NCBI RefSeq assembly: GCF_918697865.1
Contig: NZ_CAKKMV010000025.1
Coordinates: 1-55,625, forward strand
Length of the DNA stretch: 55,625 nucleotides
Direction of reading: 5' to 3'
DNA from: Massilia sp. Bi118
Lineage (GTDB): Bacteria; Pseudomonadota; Gammaproteobacteria; Burkholderiales; Burkholderiaceae_D
Shown here: positions 32,432 through 42,363 of the stretch, piece by piece
Layout of the letters: every line of letters begins with the position of its first letter
Position numbering within the stretch: position 1 is the stretch's first letter
The notes under the pieces: generated by a model
The model's input: the letters and a program-made list of their open reading frames with translations, nothing else
Database searches by the model: none
What the model was told of the DNA's origin: nothing
Program-made: the position numbers and the translations under genes

Positions 32432-35092
32432 TTAGCGCTTGGCAGTCACTGCCCCCAATGCCTGCATCAGCTCCTCCGCATCCACCGGCTTGACGAAATA
32501 ACGGTCAAACCCCGCCTCTTCGGCATCGTGGCGGTCGGAGCGCTGCCCATATCCCGAAATCGCCATCAGCACCGCGCCGTCCTGGCCCGGCAGCTTGCGC
32601 AGGCGGCGCGCCAGTTCCACACCGCTCATGCCCGGTAGTCCGATATCCAGCAGGAACACGTCGAAGCGTTCGTCGCCGGCGCGCACCAGGGCTTCGAGCG
32701 GATCGTGCACCACCGTCACCGTGTGGCCGCAGGACTCCAGCAGCAGGCCCAGGGTCATGGCGGCGTCTTCGTTGTCGTCCACCAGCATCAGCTTCAGGCC
32801 CTGCGCGCCTTCGGAGGCGGCGGCCGGCGGGGGCAGGGCGGCGCCCGCCGCGGCGATCGATGCCTGCAGACGCGGCAGGCGCACCGTGAATTCGGTGCCC
32901 ATGTTGCGGCCCTCGCTGGACGCCGTCACCATCCCGCCGTGCAGCTCGACCAGGCTTTTTACCAGCGCCAGGCCCAGGCCCAGGCCGCCCTGCGAGCGGT
33001 CGGGGGTGCGCTCGGCCTGCGAGAACAAATCGAACACGGTCGGCAGCAGGTCGGCGGCGATGCCGATGCCGTCGTCCTTCACGCTCACCAGCACGTGGTC
33101 GGGCGTGGCGCCCATCCACACGGCCAGCTTGCCGCCTTCGTGCGTGTACTTGGCGGCGTTGTTCAGCAGGTTGGCGATCACCTGGATCAGGCGCTTGGGG
33201 TCGCCCTGGACGAAGACCGGGCCGATTTCCGGCGCCAGTTGCAGCGTCAGCTGGTGGCGACGCGCTTCGATCAGCGGGCGTACCTGCTCGACCGCGTCGT
33301 CGATGACATGGCGCAGGTCGACCTGGTCGCGCGCCAGCACCACCAGGCCGCGGGTGACGCGCGAGACGTCCAGCAGGTCGTCGATCAGCCCGGTCATATG
33401 CGCCACCTGGCGCGCGATGATGGCGCTGGTGCGCTCGACGCGCGCGCCGTCCGGCGGGCCCATGTTCAGCAGCTGGGCGGCGGCGGAAATGGGCGCCAGC
33501 GGGTTGCGCAGCTCGTGCGCCAGCATCGCCAGGAACTCGTCCTTGCGGCGGTCGGCCAGGCGCAGCGCTTCCTCGGCGCGCACGCGCTCCAGCGCGCTCC
33601 AGGAACGCTCGGCCACGTCTTCCATCAGGCGCACGATGTCGGCGCTCCACACGCGCGGCAGGTTGTCGTGGATGAACATGCAGGTGGTCAGGGCGCCGTT
33701 GCGGTGCACCGGCACCACCACGCAGGAGCGAATCTGCAGCGAGGCATAGGTCGGCCAGGTGTCCGGCCCGCCGGTGCGCGGGTCGCGCTGGACGTCGCTC
33801 GCGACCCAGGTCGTGCCCTGGGTCAGCGCGCTGAAGTTGGCGGCGCCGAACAGGTGGGCCGGGAAGGTGCCGTTCAGGTCGGTGACGATGCCGTCCGTGT
33901 AGTTCGAATGGAAGGTCAGCAGCTGGCGATCGGCGTCGTAGTCGCCGTAGAGCACACGGCTGGCCTGCAGGAAGCGGCCCAGCATGGCGCTGGTCTGGAC
34001 GAAGATCTGGGCCGGGTCGTCGAGGCGGCGCAGCAGGTCGGCCAGCTCGAGGCGGAATTCGTTCATGTCCAGCAGCGTGGTCTGGCGCGCCACGGCGTTG
34101 CGCAGCGCCTGCTCGGCCGACATCCGGTCCAGCGCATCCCAGCTGCGCTCGGCGATGTCGGCGGCCAGCTTGCATTCTTCCTCGTCCCAGCCGCGCGCGC
34201 TGGTGGCGTAGCCGACCAGGGCGGCCTGCAGCTGGCCGCGGCGCAGGCGCGGCAGCGCCAGGATCGCGCGCGCGCCGGCGGCGGCATAGCGCTCGCCGTG
34301 CTGGGGCAGGCGCGGGTCGGTGGTGGTGTCGCGGATCGCCAGCGGCGCGCCGGTGCGCAGCAGGGCCAGCGCGGCCGGGCCGAAATCCTTGATGCGGGCG
34401 CGGCGTCCGGCCAGCGCGGCGGCGCCGTCGCGGGCCCAGTCGTGCACCACTTCGAAGCCGGCCCCGGTGCCGTCGCCTTCGACGTAGCAGGCGTGGTCGA
34501 GTTCGAGGTGCCTGCCGAGCATCGCGCAGGCGCACTCGACGATGTCCGAGGGGTGGTGCAGGCGGCGCAGGCTGTCGACCACCTGCAGCTGCACGGCGTG
34601 GCGGCGTTCCAGCTGCACGCGCGGGGTGGTTTCGCTGATCACGCACAGCACGCCGCGCACTGTGCCGGCGCCGTCGCGCACCGGCGAGTAGGCCAGCGTG
34701 AACCAGCCGTGGTAGGGCTTGCCGGCGCGCCGTATCGTGTGCGGCACGTCTTCGCCGTAGGTGGAGTGGCCGCCGAGGGCGCGGTCGACCAGCGGCTTCA
34801 TGCCCGGCCATTGCTCGGGCCAGACCTCGGTGATGGGCGCGCCCAGCGTGGAAGGATGCCGCCCGTCGAGCAGGGAGATGTAGGCGGCGTTGTACAGCAT
34901 GATCAGCCTGGGGCCCCAGGCGATGACCATCGGGAACTCGGATTCGAGGATCACGCTGACCGCGTTACGCAGTGCAGGATCCCATTGGTCGGGCGACCCG
35001 AGGGGCGAACCCGACCAGTTATGGAGGTGGTATCCGGCGCGCACGGCGCCGGACGTGTCGAGGAGATGAAAGTCGCGCGTAGCCGCTTCCAT
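32432..35092 (-). CDS. Hybrid sensor histidine kinase/response regulator with PAS-like and GAF domains
   Basis: An 886-residue, apparently soluble, hybrid kinase. Order: an N-terminal PAS-like domain (about 40-160: NAVSVILESEFPMVIAWG, MLYNAAYISLLDGRHP), two GAF-type domains (about 170-320 and 335-500), a HisKA domain with phospho-acceptor His526 (MLAHELRNPLAPI), an HATPase domain (LLNNAAKYTHEGG, DDGIGI, GGLGLGLALVKSLVELHGG), and a C-terminal receiver with Asp816 (LLDIGLPGMSG) and Lys in YFVKPVD. No membrane helix is seen, so it senses a cytoplasmic or diffusible signal. No output regulator lies beside it. Confidence 0.93.
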   Translation of the reverse strand: MEAATRDFHLLDTSGAVRAGYHLHNWSGSPLGSPDQWDPALRNAVSVILESEFPMVIAWGPRLIMLYNAAYISLLDGRHPSTLGAPITEVWPEQWPGMKPLVDRALGGHSTYGEDVPHTIRRAGKPYHGWFTLAYSPVRDGAGTVRGVLCVISETTPRVQLERRHAVQLQVVDSLRRLHHPSDIVECACAMLGRHLELDHACYVEGDGTGAGFEVVHDWARDGAAALAGRRARIKDFGPAALALLRTGAPLAIRDTTTDPRLPQHGERYAAAGARAILALPRLRRGQLQAALVGYATSARGWDEEECKLAADIAERSWDALDRMSAEQALRNAVARQTTLLDMNEFRLELADLLRRLDDPAQIFVQTSAMLGRFLQASRVLYGDYDADRQLLTFHSNYTDGIVTDLNGTFPAHLFGAANFSALTQGTTWVASDVQRDPRTGGPDTWPTYASLQIRSCVVVPVHRNGALTTCMFIHDNLPRVWSADIVRLMEDVAERSWSALERVRAEEALRLADRRKDEFLAMLAHELRNPLAPISAAAQLLNMGPPDGARVERTSAIIARQVAHMTGLIDDLLDVSRVTRGLVVLARDQVDLRHVIDDAVEQVRPLIEARRHQLTLQLAPEIGPVFVQGDPKRLIQVIANLLNNAAKYTHEGGKLAVWMGATPDHVLVSVKDDGIGIAADLLPTVFDLFSQAERTPDRSQGGLGLGLALVKSLVELHGGMVTASSEGRNMGTEFTVRLPRLQASIAAAGAALPPPAAASEGAQGLKLMLVDDNEDAAMTLGLLLESCGHTVTVVHDPLEALVRAGDERFDVFLLDIGLPGMSGVELARRLRKLPGQDGAVLMAISGYGQRSDRHDAEEAGFDRYFVKPVDAEELMQALGAVTAKR

Positions 35093-35156
35093 ACTGATCG
35101 CCTTCGAGTCCGAAAGTGGTCATTCTATGCGCAAATGCATAAGCTGGATCGCGGCT

Positions 35157-35218
35157 GAGAAAAAATAGATTTTCTCGCTGAAAAGAGAAATTTCTTTCTA
35201 AAAAAGATCGATTTCCTC
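35157..35218. repeat. AT-rich cluster of short palindromes
   Basis: Within a high-GC genome this segment is strongly AT-rich. It contains GAGAAAAtagATTTTCTC-like, AGAAATTTCT and AAAAAAGATCGATTT elements in close succession. On the minus strand, the receptor gene ends just before it, so the T-rich hairpins could terminate that transcript. It also lies upstream of the histidine kinase gene and may hold its promoter. Confidence 0.5.
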
Positions 35219-37228
35219 TTAGAAGTGCGCGCGCACGCCGAAGGCCAGGTTTCGTCCCGGCAGCGGCGAAATGTCCTTCAGCAGCGAAGTCGACAGGCGA
35301 ATGTCCTTGTTCAGCAGGTTCTTCGCCAGCAGGAACCAGGTCAGGTCCATCTTCTCCAGTTTTTGCGTGTACGAGAGGTTGGCGTCGACCATGTTGTAGC
35401 CCGGCGTCGGCGTGCTTTCGAAGGCGGCAAGGCGGTCCTGGCCGCGCGCATGGGTCCAGGACAGGCCGGCGCGCCAGTCGGCCTGGCGGTAACCGAGGCT
35501 GGCGCCGACGCGGTCGGCCGGCTGCAGCGGCAGGTTCTCGCCGATGTCGAGCTTGCCGCGTGAACCGTCGGCAAACAGGCGGCCGTTCCAGCCCATGCCG
35601 GTCTGGTTCCAGGTCAGCTCGGCTTCCACGCCCTGGATGTGCGCCGGCGCCTGCTGGAACACGCGCTGGCGGAACTCGCCGCCCGCGTTGCCGTCTTCGT
35701 CCAGCGACAGGTCGGTGATGTGGCCGTAGATGAAGTCGGACACATTGTTGCGGAACAGGTTCGCCTTCCAGCGCAGCAGGCCACTGGTCTTCTGCACCGA
35801 CAGCTCGATGTTGCGCGAGATTTCTTTCTTCAGGTTCGCATCGCCGGTGTCGAAGGTGAGGGTGGCGTCGTGCGGGCCGCCCGAGTACAGCTCGTCCGTG
35901 GACGGCGCGCGCTGGGCATAGGACAGGGTCGCGCCGGCGCTGTAGCCGCGCATGAAGGGCCACAGGGCGCCGATGGAGCCGGAGCCCAGGTTGAAGCTGC
36001 GCTCGATGTTGCCGACCGGCTCGCGGCGCACGTTCTCGTAGCGCAGGCCGGCGTTCACGGCCACCGGCCCGACATGCGTTTCCTCGACCAGGAAGGCGGC
36101 GCTCGAGGTGGAGTGCGTGACCGGCACGGTGTCCGGCCCGCCCGCCGCCGACAGCGCGGAGAAGTGGGTGTTCTCGGTCTGCACGCCGAAGGTGCCGTGG
36201 AGACCGCTGATCGGCTTGTGCGTCAGCTCCAGGCGCGATTCGAAGGAGCGGTTGCTGAAGATGACTTCCGGCTGCAGGTCCTCGCCCAGCTCGGCGTGGC
36301 GGTAGTCCGTAAAGCCGGCCTTGAAGCGCGCGGTCTCGAAGCCATTCAGGGGATCGTGCACCAGGCTGTCGAGGTCGTAGCGGTTCTGGCGCTGGTCGAT
36401 GCGCGAGCCTTCCTCGCTGGGGATGCCGTAATTGTTCGACAAGTGATTCGCCGACACGCCGACATAGCCCCAGTCGTGTATGTAGGAAGCGCCGGCGCCG
36501 ATGCTGCGCTCGCTGGTATCGCTGTCCGGCAGGCGGCCGCTGCCCGATGAAGGATCGTTCAGCACGCGGCTGCCGGGGATCTTGTAGTCGTTGGTGTCGC
36601 GCCAGTTGCCGTCGATATGCATGCCGATATGGCCGGCCGCGCCGTCCAGCGAGCCGGAGACATTGCGGCCGTTGTCGACGGTGCTGTAGCGGGTCTCGAC
36701 CTGGCCGGTGGGCTTGTCTTCGAGCGCGGTCGGGATGCGCTCGTTGACCACGTTGACCAGGCCGCCGATCGCGCCGGAGCCGTAGAGCAGGGCGGCGGGG
36801 CCGCGCAGGATCTCGATCTGGCGCGCGACTGCGCCTTCGGAGGCCACCGCGTGGTCGTTCGAGAGACCGGACACGTCCGAGGTCGCCATGCCGTTTTCCA
36901 GCATCTTGACGCGCGAGCCTTCCATGCCGCGGATGATGGGGCGCGAGGCGCCGGCGCCGAAGGCCGAGGCCGACACGCCGAGTTCGTTCTGCAGGGTCTC
37001 GCCGAGCGAGCTGCCGACCTTGTCGCGCAGTTCGTCGCCGGCCAGCACCTTGGCCGGGGCCAGGATCTGGTCGCCCTCGCTGCTCCGCAGCGGATTGGCG
37101 GTGACGACCACTTGCTGGATCTTGCCGTTGTTGATGGTTTGATCGGCGTCAGGCGGGGTGTCCGCGAAAGCAGGGGTGTAGGCGAGCAGGATGGCGCTGG
37201 CGAGCAGCGTCGGTTGAATCTTTTTCAT
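35219..37228 (-). CDS. ZnuD-like TonB-dependent receptor
   Basis: A 669-residue outer-membrane receptor. A signal peptide ends TPAFA (residue 22), a TonB box-like QQVVVTANPL lies at 39-48, and the plug includes GSSLGETLQNELGVSASAFG, SRPIIRGMEGSRVKMLENG and EILRGPAALLYGSGAIGGLV. The barrel ends in VRAHF. The plug resembles that of Neisseria ZnuD, a zinc (and reported heme) receptor. Zinc is my best guess for the ligand, but no Zur box was found. It follows the small HxxCxxC protein gene by 88 bases and is probably co-transcribed. Confidence 0.88.
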   Translation of the reverse strand: MKKIQPTLLASAILLAYTPAFADTPPDADQTINNGKIQQVVVTANPLRSSEGDQILAPAKVLAGDELRDKVGSSLGETLQNELGVSASAFGAGASRPIIRGMEGSRVKMLENGMATSDVSGLSNDHAVASEGAVARQIEILRGPAALLYGSGAIGGLVNVVNERIPTALEDKPTGQVETRYSTVDNGRNVSGSLDGAAGHIGMHIDGNWRDTNDYKIPGSRVLNDPSSGSGRLPDSDTSERSIGAGASYIHDWGYVGVSANHLSNNYGIPSEEGSRIDQRQNRYDLDSLVHDPLNGFETARFKAGFTDYRHAELGEDLQPEVIFSNRSFESRLELTHKPISGLHGTFGVQTENTHFSALSAAGGPDTVPVTHSTSSAAFLVEETHVGPVAVNAGLRYENVRREPVGNIERSFNLGSGSIGALWPFMRGYSAGATLSYAQRAPSTDELYSGGPHDATLTFDTGDANLKKEISRNIELSVQKTSGLLRWKANLFRNNVSDFIYGHITDLSLDEDGNAGGEFRQRVFQQAPAHIQGVEAELTWNQTGMGWNGRLFADGSRGKLDIGENLPLQPADRVGASLGYRQADWRAGLSWTHARGQDRLAAFESTPTPGYNMVDANLSYTQKLEKMDLTWFLLAKNLLNKDIRLSTSLLKDISPLPGRNLAFGVRAHF

Positions 37229-37316
37229 TGTTTAAAACCTCGAGCGAATGGATAACGGTCCGCGCGGCCGGATCCAGGCGGATACCGGCGCGACGGGGTA
37301 AAGCGAAACGGCGTTA

Positions 37317-37649
37317 TCAGGCCAGAGGTGGGCCGCGCTGCTGGAAGGGGCAAGCTGCCAGCAGGCAGATGCCGGGCGTCGCTGCCAGGGTGGGGACGGC
37401 GTACGCGAGCTCGGCGGGGATGAATTGCCGGACCGTGGCCGGCAGGGCGAACGCGACCTGGGCGCTGGCGGCGCACTGGCCGCACTGCTCGTGCAGGACC
37501 GGCTTGGACGGCTTGCCGCCGTTCTCGCCCGCCTGCTGGGTCAGCGATTCGCGGACGTCGGTCCAGTGCGAGTAGGCGTGGCCCAGCGACAGCTGCTGCG
37601 AAACGAGCAGCAGCAGCGACAGTAAAACATGGACCAGGCTACGTGACAT
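37317..37649 (-). CDS. Small exported HxxCxxC protein upstream of the metal receptor
   Basis: A 110-residue protein with an N-terminal hydrophobic segment (SLVHVLLSLLLLVSQQLSLG) and a possible metal-binding HEQCGQC at residues 53-59, plus two C-terminal Cys (GICLLAACP). I prefer the ATG at 37649 (MSRSLVHVLL), because the alternative at 37664 touches the preceding terminator. It resembles small DUF2946-type proteins found next to metal-receptor genes, though that family link is only by eye. Its place before the ZnuD-like receptor suggests a role in handling zinc or another metal in the periplasm. Confidence 0.65.
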   Translation of the reverse strand: MSRSLVHVLLSLLLLVSQQLSLGHAYSHWTDVRESLTQQAGENGGKPSKPVLHEQCGQCAASAQVAFALPATVRQFIPAELAYAVPTLAATPGICLLAACPFQQRGPPLA

Positions 37650-37667
37650 CCAGCTATTGTACATAAA

Positions 37668-37691
37668 AAAGCCGGCTCTCAGGCCGGCTTT
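37668..37691. terminator. Bidirectional intrinsic terminator
   Basis: AAAGCCGGC-tctcag-GCCGGCTTT is a 9-bp stem with A-tract before and T residues after it. On the minus strand it is followed by TTT and sits 108 bases beyond the Bax-inhibitor gene stop, ending that message before the small Cys protein gene. Confidence 0.75.
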
Positions 37692-37711
37692 CCATTCTAA
37701 GGAGCGACTAC

Positions 37712-37790
37712 AAAGCCCTCAGGGCAAGGCGCATCGTCGAAGACAGTACTTCAGTACGGCGAGACGATGCAACGCAGCCATGAGGGCTTT
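37712..37790. repeat. 79-bp structured palindrome after the Bax-inhibitor gene
   Basis: The outer arms AAAGCCCTCA (37712-37721) and TGAGGGCTTT (37781-37790) pair perfectly. Inner arms GCATCGTC (37731-37738) and GACGATGC (37763-37770) pair, and a GTAC-ttca-GTAC apex lies at 37746-37757. It ends 8 bases before the stop codon of the minus-strand gene. It could be a terminator, a mobile MITE-like repeat or a structured RNA element. Confidence 0.7.
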
Positions 37791-37798
37791 TTAGGCGC

Positions 37799-38482
37799 TC
37801 AATCGCGGGAGCCGAAGCCGATGCCGAGCAGACGCAGCAGCGCCGTAAACACGTTGTACAGATCGAGGTAGATCGACAGCGTGGCCGAAATATAGTTGGT
37901 TTCGCCGCCGTTGACCACGCGCTGCACGTCGTAGATCATCCAGGCCGAGAAGATACCCATGGCCATCACCAGGGTCACCAGTTGCAGCGCGCTCAGCTGC
38001 AGGAAGATGTTGGCGATGGAAGCCAGGATCAGCACGATGGTGCCGGCGAACAGCCAGCTGCCCATGCCGGAGAAGTCGCGCTTGGAGACGGTGGCGATGG
38101 TCGCCATGGCCGCGAAGATGACGGCGGTGCCGCCGACCGCGCCCATGATCAGCGCGCCGCCGTTGGCGAAGCCCAGGGTGTAGCGCAGCAGCGGGGTCAG
38201 CATCAGGCCCATGAAGAAGGTGAAGCCCAGCAGCACCGGCACGCCGGCCGCCGAGTTCTTGGTCTTCTCGATCGCGAAGATGAAACCGAAGGCGACCGCG
38301 AGGAAGAGCAGGGCGCCGAGGCCGCCGCCCATGAAGGGCATATGGGTCGTCAGGCCGACCCAGGCGCCGAACACGGTCGGGATCATCGACAGCGCGAGCA
38401 GCCAGTAGGTGTTGCGCAGCACTTGATGGCGGACGGCGCGGTTGGCCGAGACGTCGTAGGTTTTCTGCAGATTGGGGATCAT
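37799..38482 (-). CDS. Bax inhibitor-1/YccA family membrane protein
   Basis: A 227-residue inner-membrane protein with seven hydrophobic segments and the BI-1 pattern (LRNTYWLLALSMIPTVFGAW near the start, YISATLSIYLDLYNVFTALLRLLG near the end). The start at 38482 (MIPNLQKTYD) has a perfect GGAGG four bases upstream, so the longer in-frame ATG at 38518 is rejected. E. coli YccA, a relative, modulates FtsH; hflK and hflC, other FtsH regulators, lie 12 kb away. Ion-channel roles are described for other members. Confidence 0.93.
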   Translation of the reverse strand: MIPNLQKTYDVSANRAVRHQVLRNTYWLLALSMIPTVFGAWVGLTTHMPFMGGGLGALLFLAVAFGFIFAIEKTKNSAAGVPVLLGFTFFMGLMLTPLLRYTLGFANGGALIMGAVGGTAVIFAAMATIATVSKRDFSGMGSWLFAGTIVLILASIANIFLQLSALQLVTLVMAMGIFSAWMIYDVQRVVNGGETNYISATLSIYLDLYNVFTALLRLLGIGFGSRD

Positions 38483-38720
38483 GTTTCCTCCGGGTGGTGA
38501 ACTTCTATCGTAGTCCAATATGGGGACGGCGCCCGTCCATCAAAGGCCCGTTAAGGCTGCGTTAAGCCGGCGGGAACGGACGAGTAGGTATTACCGCCAC
38601 TGTAACACTTGCGGCATCGCGGCCGCAATATCGGCCACCCTGCGGATATATGGTAAAATCGAAGGTTAATTGAGTTCCGAAGTTCTCGATTTAAACCTTT
38701 CTTTTTATTGGAGTTTTTAA

Positions 38721-39146
38721 ATGGCAATCGAACGCACCCTGTCGATCATCAAGCCCGACGCAGTTGCAAAAAACGTCATCGGCCAAATCTATAGCCGCTT
38801 CGAAGGCGCTGGCCTGAAGATCGTCGCTGCGCGCATGACCCAGCTGTCGCAAGCCGAAGCCGAAGGCTTCTACGCCGTGCACGCTGCACGTCCGTTCTTC
38901 AAGGATCTGGTCAACTTCATGATCTCGGGTCCGGTCATGATCCAGGTGCTGGAAGGCGAAAACGCGATTGCCGCACACCGCGACCTGATGGGCGCAACCG
39001 ATCCGAAGAAGGCCGAGAAGGGCACCATCCGCGCCGACTTCGCCGATTCGATCGACGCCAACGCCGTGCACGGTTCGGACGCTGCCGAAACCGCCGCCGT
39101 CGAGATCGCCTACTACTTCCCGGCGCTGAACGTCTACTCGCGTTAA
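38721..39146 (+). CDS. ndk: Nucleoside-diphosphate kinase
   Basis: A 141-residue enzyme that transfers phosphate from ATP to nucleoside diphosphates through a phospho-histidine. The catalytic His117 is in NAVHGSDAAETA; ERTLSIIKPDAV and the GPVMIQVLEGENAI region are diagnostic. TTGGAG lies 9 bases before the ATG. It opens the long housekeeping run. The 238-base gap upstream separates it from the divergent Bax-inhibitor gene and holds both promoters; TAAAAT near 38653 could be a -10 element. Confidence 0.97.
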   Translation: MAIERTLSIIKPDAVAKNVIGQIYSRFEGAGLKIVAARMTQLSQAEAEGFYAVHAARPFFKDLVNFMISGPVMIQVLEGENAIAAHRDLMGATDPKKAEKGTIRADFADSIDANAVHGSDAAETAAVEIAYYFPALNVYSR

Positions 39147-39153
39147 TCGACGA

Positions 39154-39185
39154 CGTCGTCCCCGCGAAGGCGGGGATCCAAGTTT
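39154..39185 (+). repeat. REP-like palindrome, single copy
   Basis: CGTCGTCCCCGCGAAGGCGG plus GGATCCAAGTTT lies 7 bases after the ndk stop, in the gap before rlmN, where it could terminate ndk transcription. Confidence 0.85.
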
Positions 39186-39316
39186 GTAAGCTTACGAAAT
39201 TTTTTCGCGCCTGGCCGGCCTGCTGCGTTAAGCTGCATACCGGCGTAATACCCCGCTCGCCCATGCTTCAAGAGCCCGGCGGGCGGGATTCATTTAGAAG
39301 ATACAGGATTTTAAAG

Positions 39317-40482
<1,166 letters not shown>

Positions 40483-40486
<4 letters not shown>

Positions 40487-41289
40487 AGCCGGTCCTGGCC
40501 GCCAGCGCCGCCTGCGTGTTTGCATTGAGCCTGCTGTCCGGCTGCGCCGGCACGGGCGGCGGCGATTCGCCGCGCGAACTCAAGACCGCTTCCGACCAGA
40601 CCGCTTCCGAGAAGCGCGCCCAGATCCGCCTGCAGCTGGCGGTGGGCTACTACCAGGACCGCAAGTACGAGATCGCGCTCGACGAGGTCAAGCAGGCGAT
40701 CGCCATCTCGCCCGAGTATGCCGAGGCCTACGGCTTCCGCGCCCTGATCTACACAGCGATGGGCGAGAACGAACTCGCCGACGAGAACTACCGCCACGCG
40801 CTGCGCCTGGCGCCGCGCAACCCGGACATCGCCAACAACTACGGCATGTTCCTGTGCGACGCCGGCGGCAAGCCGCTGGAGGCGATGAAGTACTTCGAGT
40901 CCGCGCTGAAGAGCCGGAGCTATGCGTCGCCGGCCAAGGCCCTGACCAATGCCGGCAACTGCAGCCTGAAGCAGAAGAACAACGACGCAGCCGAGCGCTA
41001 TCTGCTCGACGCCCTGCGTTACGAACCCGAGCTGCCGGCCATCCAGGCCAGCCTGGCGCGGGTCTATTTCGAGCGGCGCGATTACACCCGCGCCGGGTTT
41101 TTCATCAACCGCCTGACGGAGACAACGAAACTCGAGTCGTTGTCGGCCGACGTGCTGTGGCTGGCCCTGCGGGTCCGTCACATGCTGGGCGACCGGGCGC
41201 GTGAGGCCACCCTCGCGGCCCAGTTGCGCAAGCGCTTCCCCGGCTCGCCCGAATACGCGGCGTTCGAGCGCGGTGCATTTAACGAGTGA
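40483..41289 (+). CDS. pilW: Type IV pilus biogenesis/stability lipoprotein PilW (PilF)
   Basis: A 268-residue outer-membrane lipoprotein that in other species is needed for assembly of the PilQ secretin. It starts at TTG (40483-40485), overlapping the rlmN stop, with GGAG 8 bases upstream. The lipobox is LLSGC with Cys at about 21. The mature protein is made of TPR helices (QLAVGYYQDRKYEIALDEV, PEYAEAYGFRALIYTAMGE, PRNPDIANNYGMFLCDAGG). The order rlmN-pilW-rodZ-ispG is conserved across many beta- and gammaproteobacteria. Confidence 0.92.
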
Positions 41290-41299
41290 GACGACGACG

Positions 41300-42319
41300 A
41301 TGAGTTCCGAGCGTGCAGAAGAGCCGACGACGCCCGACAACCAGGGTGGACATCCGGGTCAGGTGCTGGCCGCCCAGCGTGAAGCGATGGGCTGGACGGT
41401 GGAGCAGGTGGCCGACCAGCTGAAGCTGGCCGTGCGCCAGGTGGTGGCGCTGGAAGCGGGCGATTATGCGGCCCTGCCGAGCCCCGCCGTGACGCGCGGT
41501 TTCGTGCGCGCTTACGCCAAGCTGGTGCGGGTCGACCCGGCGCCGCTGGTGGCGCAGATCGCGATCGAGTCGCAGCCTGCGGCCGAGGCCAATCCGGCGG
41601 CGATCCGCCGTCCGAGTCCGGCTTCCTTCTCGCAGGCGAAATTCCCCTCGCACGGCAAGCGGTCCTCGCTGCCGCTGGGCTGGATCGCCGCCGCCGTGGC
41701 CGTCGCGGCCGTTGCCGCAGGCGCCTGGCACTTCGGCCTGATCCCGCTCGGCCAGCGCGCCGAACCGGCCACCGTCGCCGCGCCGGCAGCGACGGCGCCC
41801 GCCGCGGCCGATGCCCATGGCAGCGCGACCGAGACCCTGCAGAATCCGTCGGTCCCGCTGATTTCCGTGCCTGGTCCGGCCAGCGCGCAGGCCGAGGCGT
41901 CGGGCGCCGCGAGTGCGCCGGCTGCGGCTGCACCGGCCGCAGGCCCTGTCGTGAACGTGCCGGGCACCACCGCCACCGGCGCGCCGCCGACCACCGTGCC
42001 GGCAGCGCCGGCCAACCCGGTGACGGCGCAGTCGCCGGCGCAGGCCGCCGCCACCCCGGCCGCTGCAGCCCCGGCCGGCGCCGGCACCCTGGTGTTCACC
42101 GTGCGCGAGGATGCCTGGATCGAAGTCAAGCCGACCAAGGGCGGTAAGGACATGATCAAGCGCCTGGTCCGCGCCGGCAGCACCGAAACCCTGAACATCG
42201 ACCAGCCGGTGCGCATCATCGTCGGCAACCCGGGCGCCGTCTCGGCCAGCCTGCGCGGCGCCCCGGTGGCGCTGCCGCTGGTGCCGGGCAAGACCTACTC
42301 GCTGGTTAACGTGCAATAA
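41300..42319 (+). CDS. rodZ: RodZ-like cell-shape protein (HTH and DUF4115 domains)
   Basis: A 339-residue bitopic inner-membrane protein. The N-terminal Cro-like HTH (about 15-85: VLAAQREAMGWTVEQVADQL, VALEAGDYAALPSPAVTRGF) in RodZ contacts MreB. A single membrane helix follows (LGWIAAAVAVAAVAAGAWHF), then a long Ala/Pro/Thr linker and a periplasmic DUF4115 domain (LVFTVREDAWIEVKPTKGGK). The start at 41300 lies 10 bases after the pilW stop. The three last codons fall in a triple 11-base tandem repeat that extends past the stop. Confidence 0.9.
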   Translation: MSSERAEEPTTPDNQGGHPGQVLAAQREAMGWTVEQVADQLKLAVRQVVALEAGDYAALPSPAVTRGFVRAYAKLVRVDPAPLVAQIAIESQPAAEANPAAIRRPSPASFSQAKFPSHGKRSSLPLGWIAAAVAVAAVAAGAWHFGLIPLGQRAEPATVAAPAATAPAAADAHGSATETLQNPSVPLISVPGPASAQAEASGAASAPAAAAPAAGPVVNVPGTTATGAPPTTVPAAPANPVTAQSPAQAAATPAAAAPAGAGTLVFTVREDAWIEVKPTKGGKDMIKRLVRAGSTETLNIDQPVRIIVGNPGAVSASLRGAPVALPLVPGKTYSLVNVQ

Positions 42320-42341
42320 GCGTGCAATAAGCGTGCAATAA
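42311..42341 (+). repeat. Three tandem 11-base units at the rodZ stop
   Basis: GTGCAATAAGC, GTGCAATAAGC and GTGCAATAA follow each other. The first encodes the last residues and stop of RodZ; the other two would keep TAA stops in shifted frames. Confidence 0.9.
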
Positions 42342-42363
42342 ATACTGAATCGAACACCGCAAC

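Noticed and set aside
32705..35158. 817-codon open frame opposite the hybrid kinase gene
   Set aside because: Shadow of the minus-strand kinase, which has complete ordered domains.
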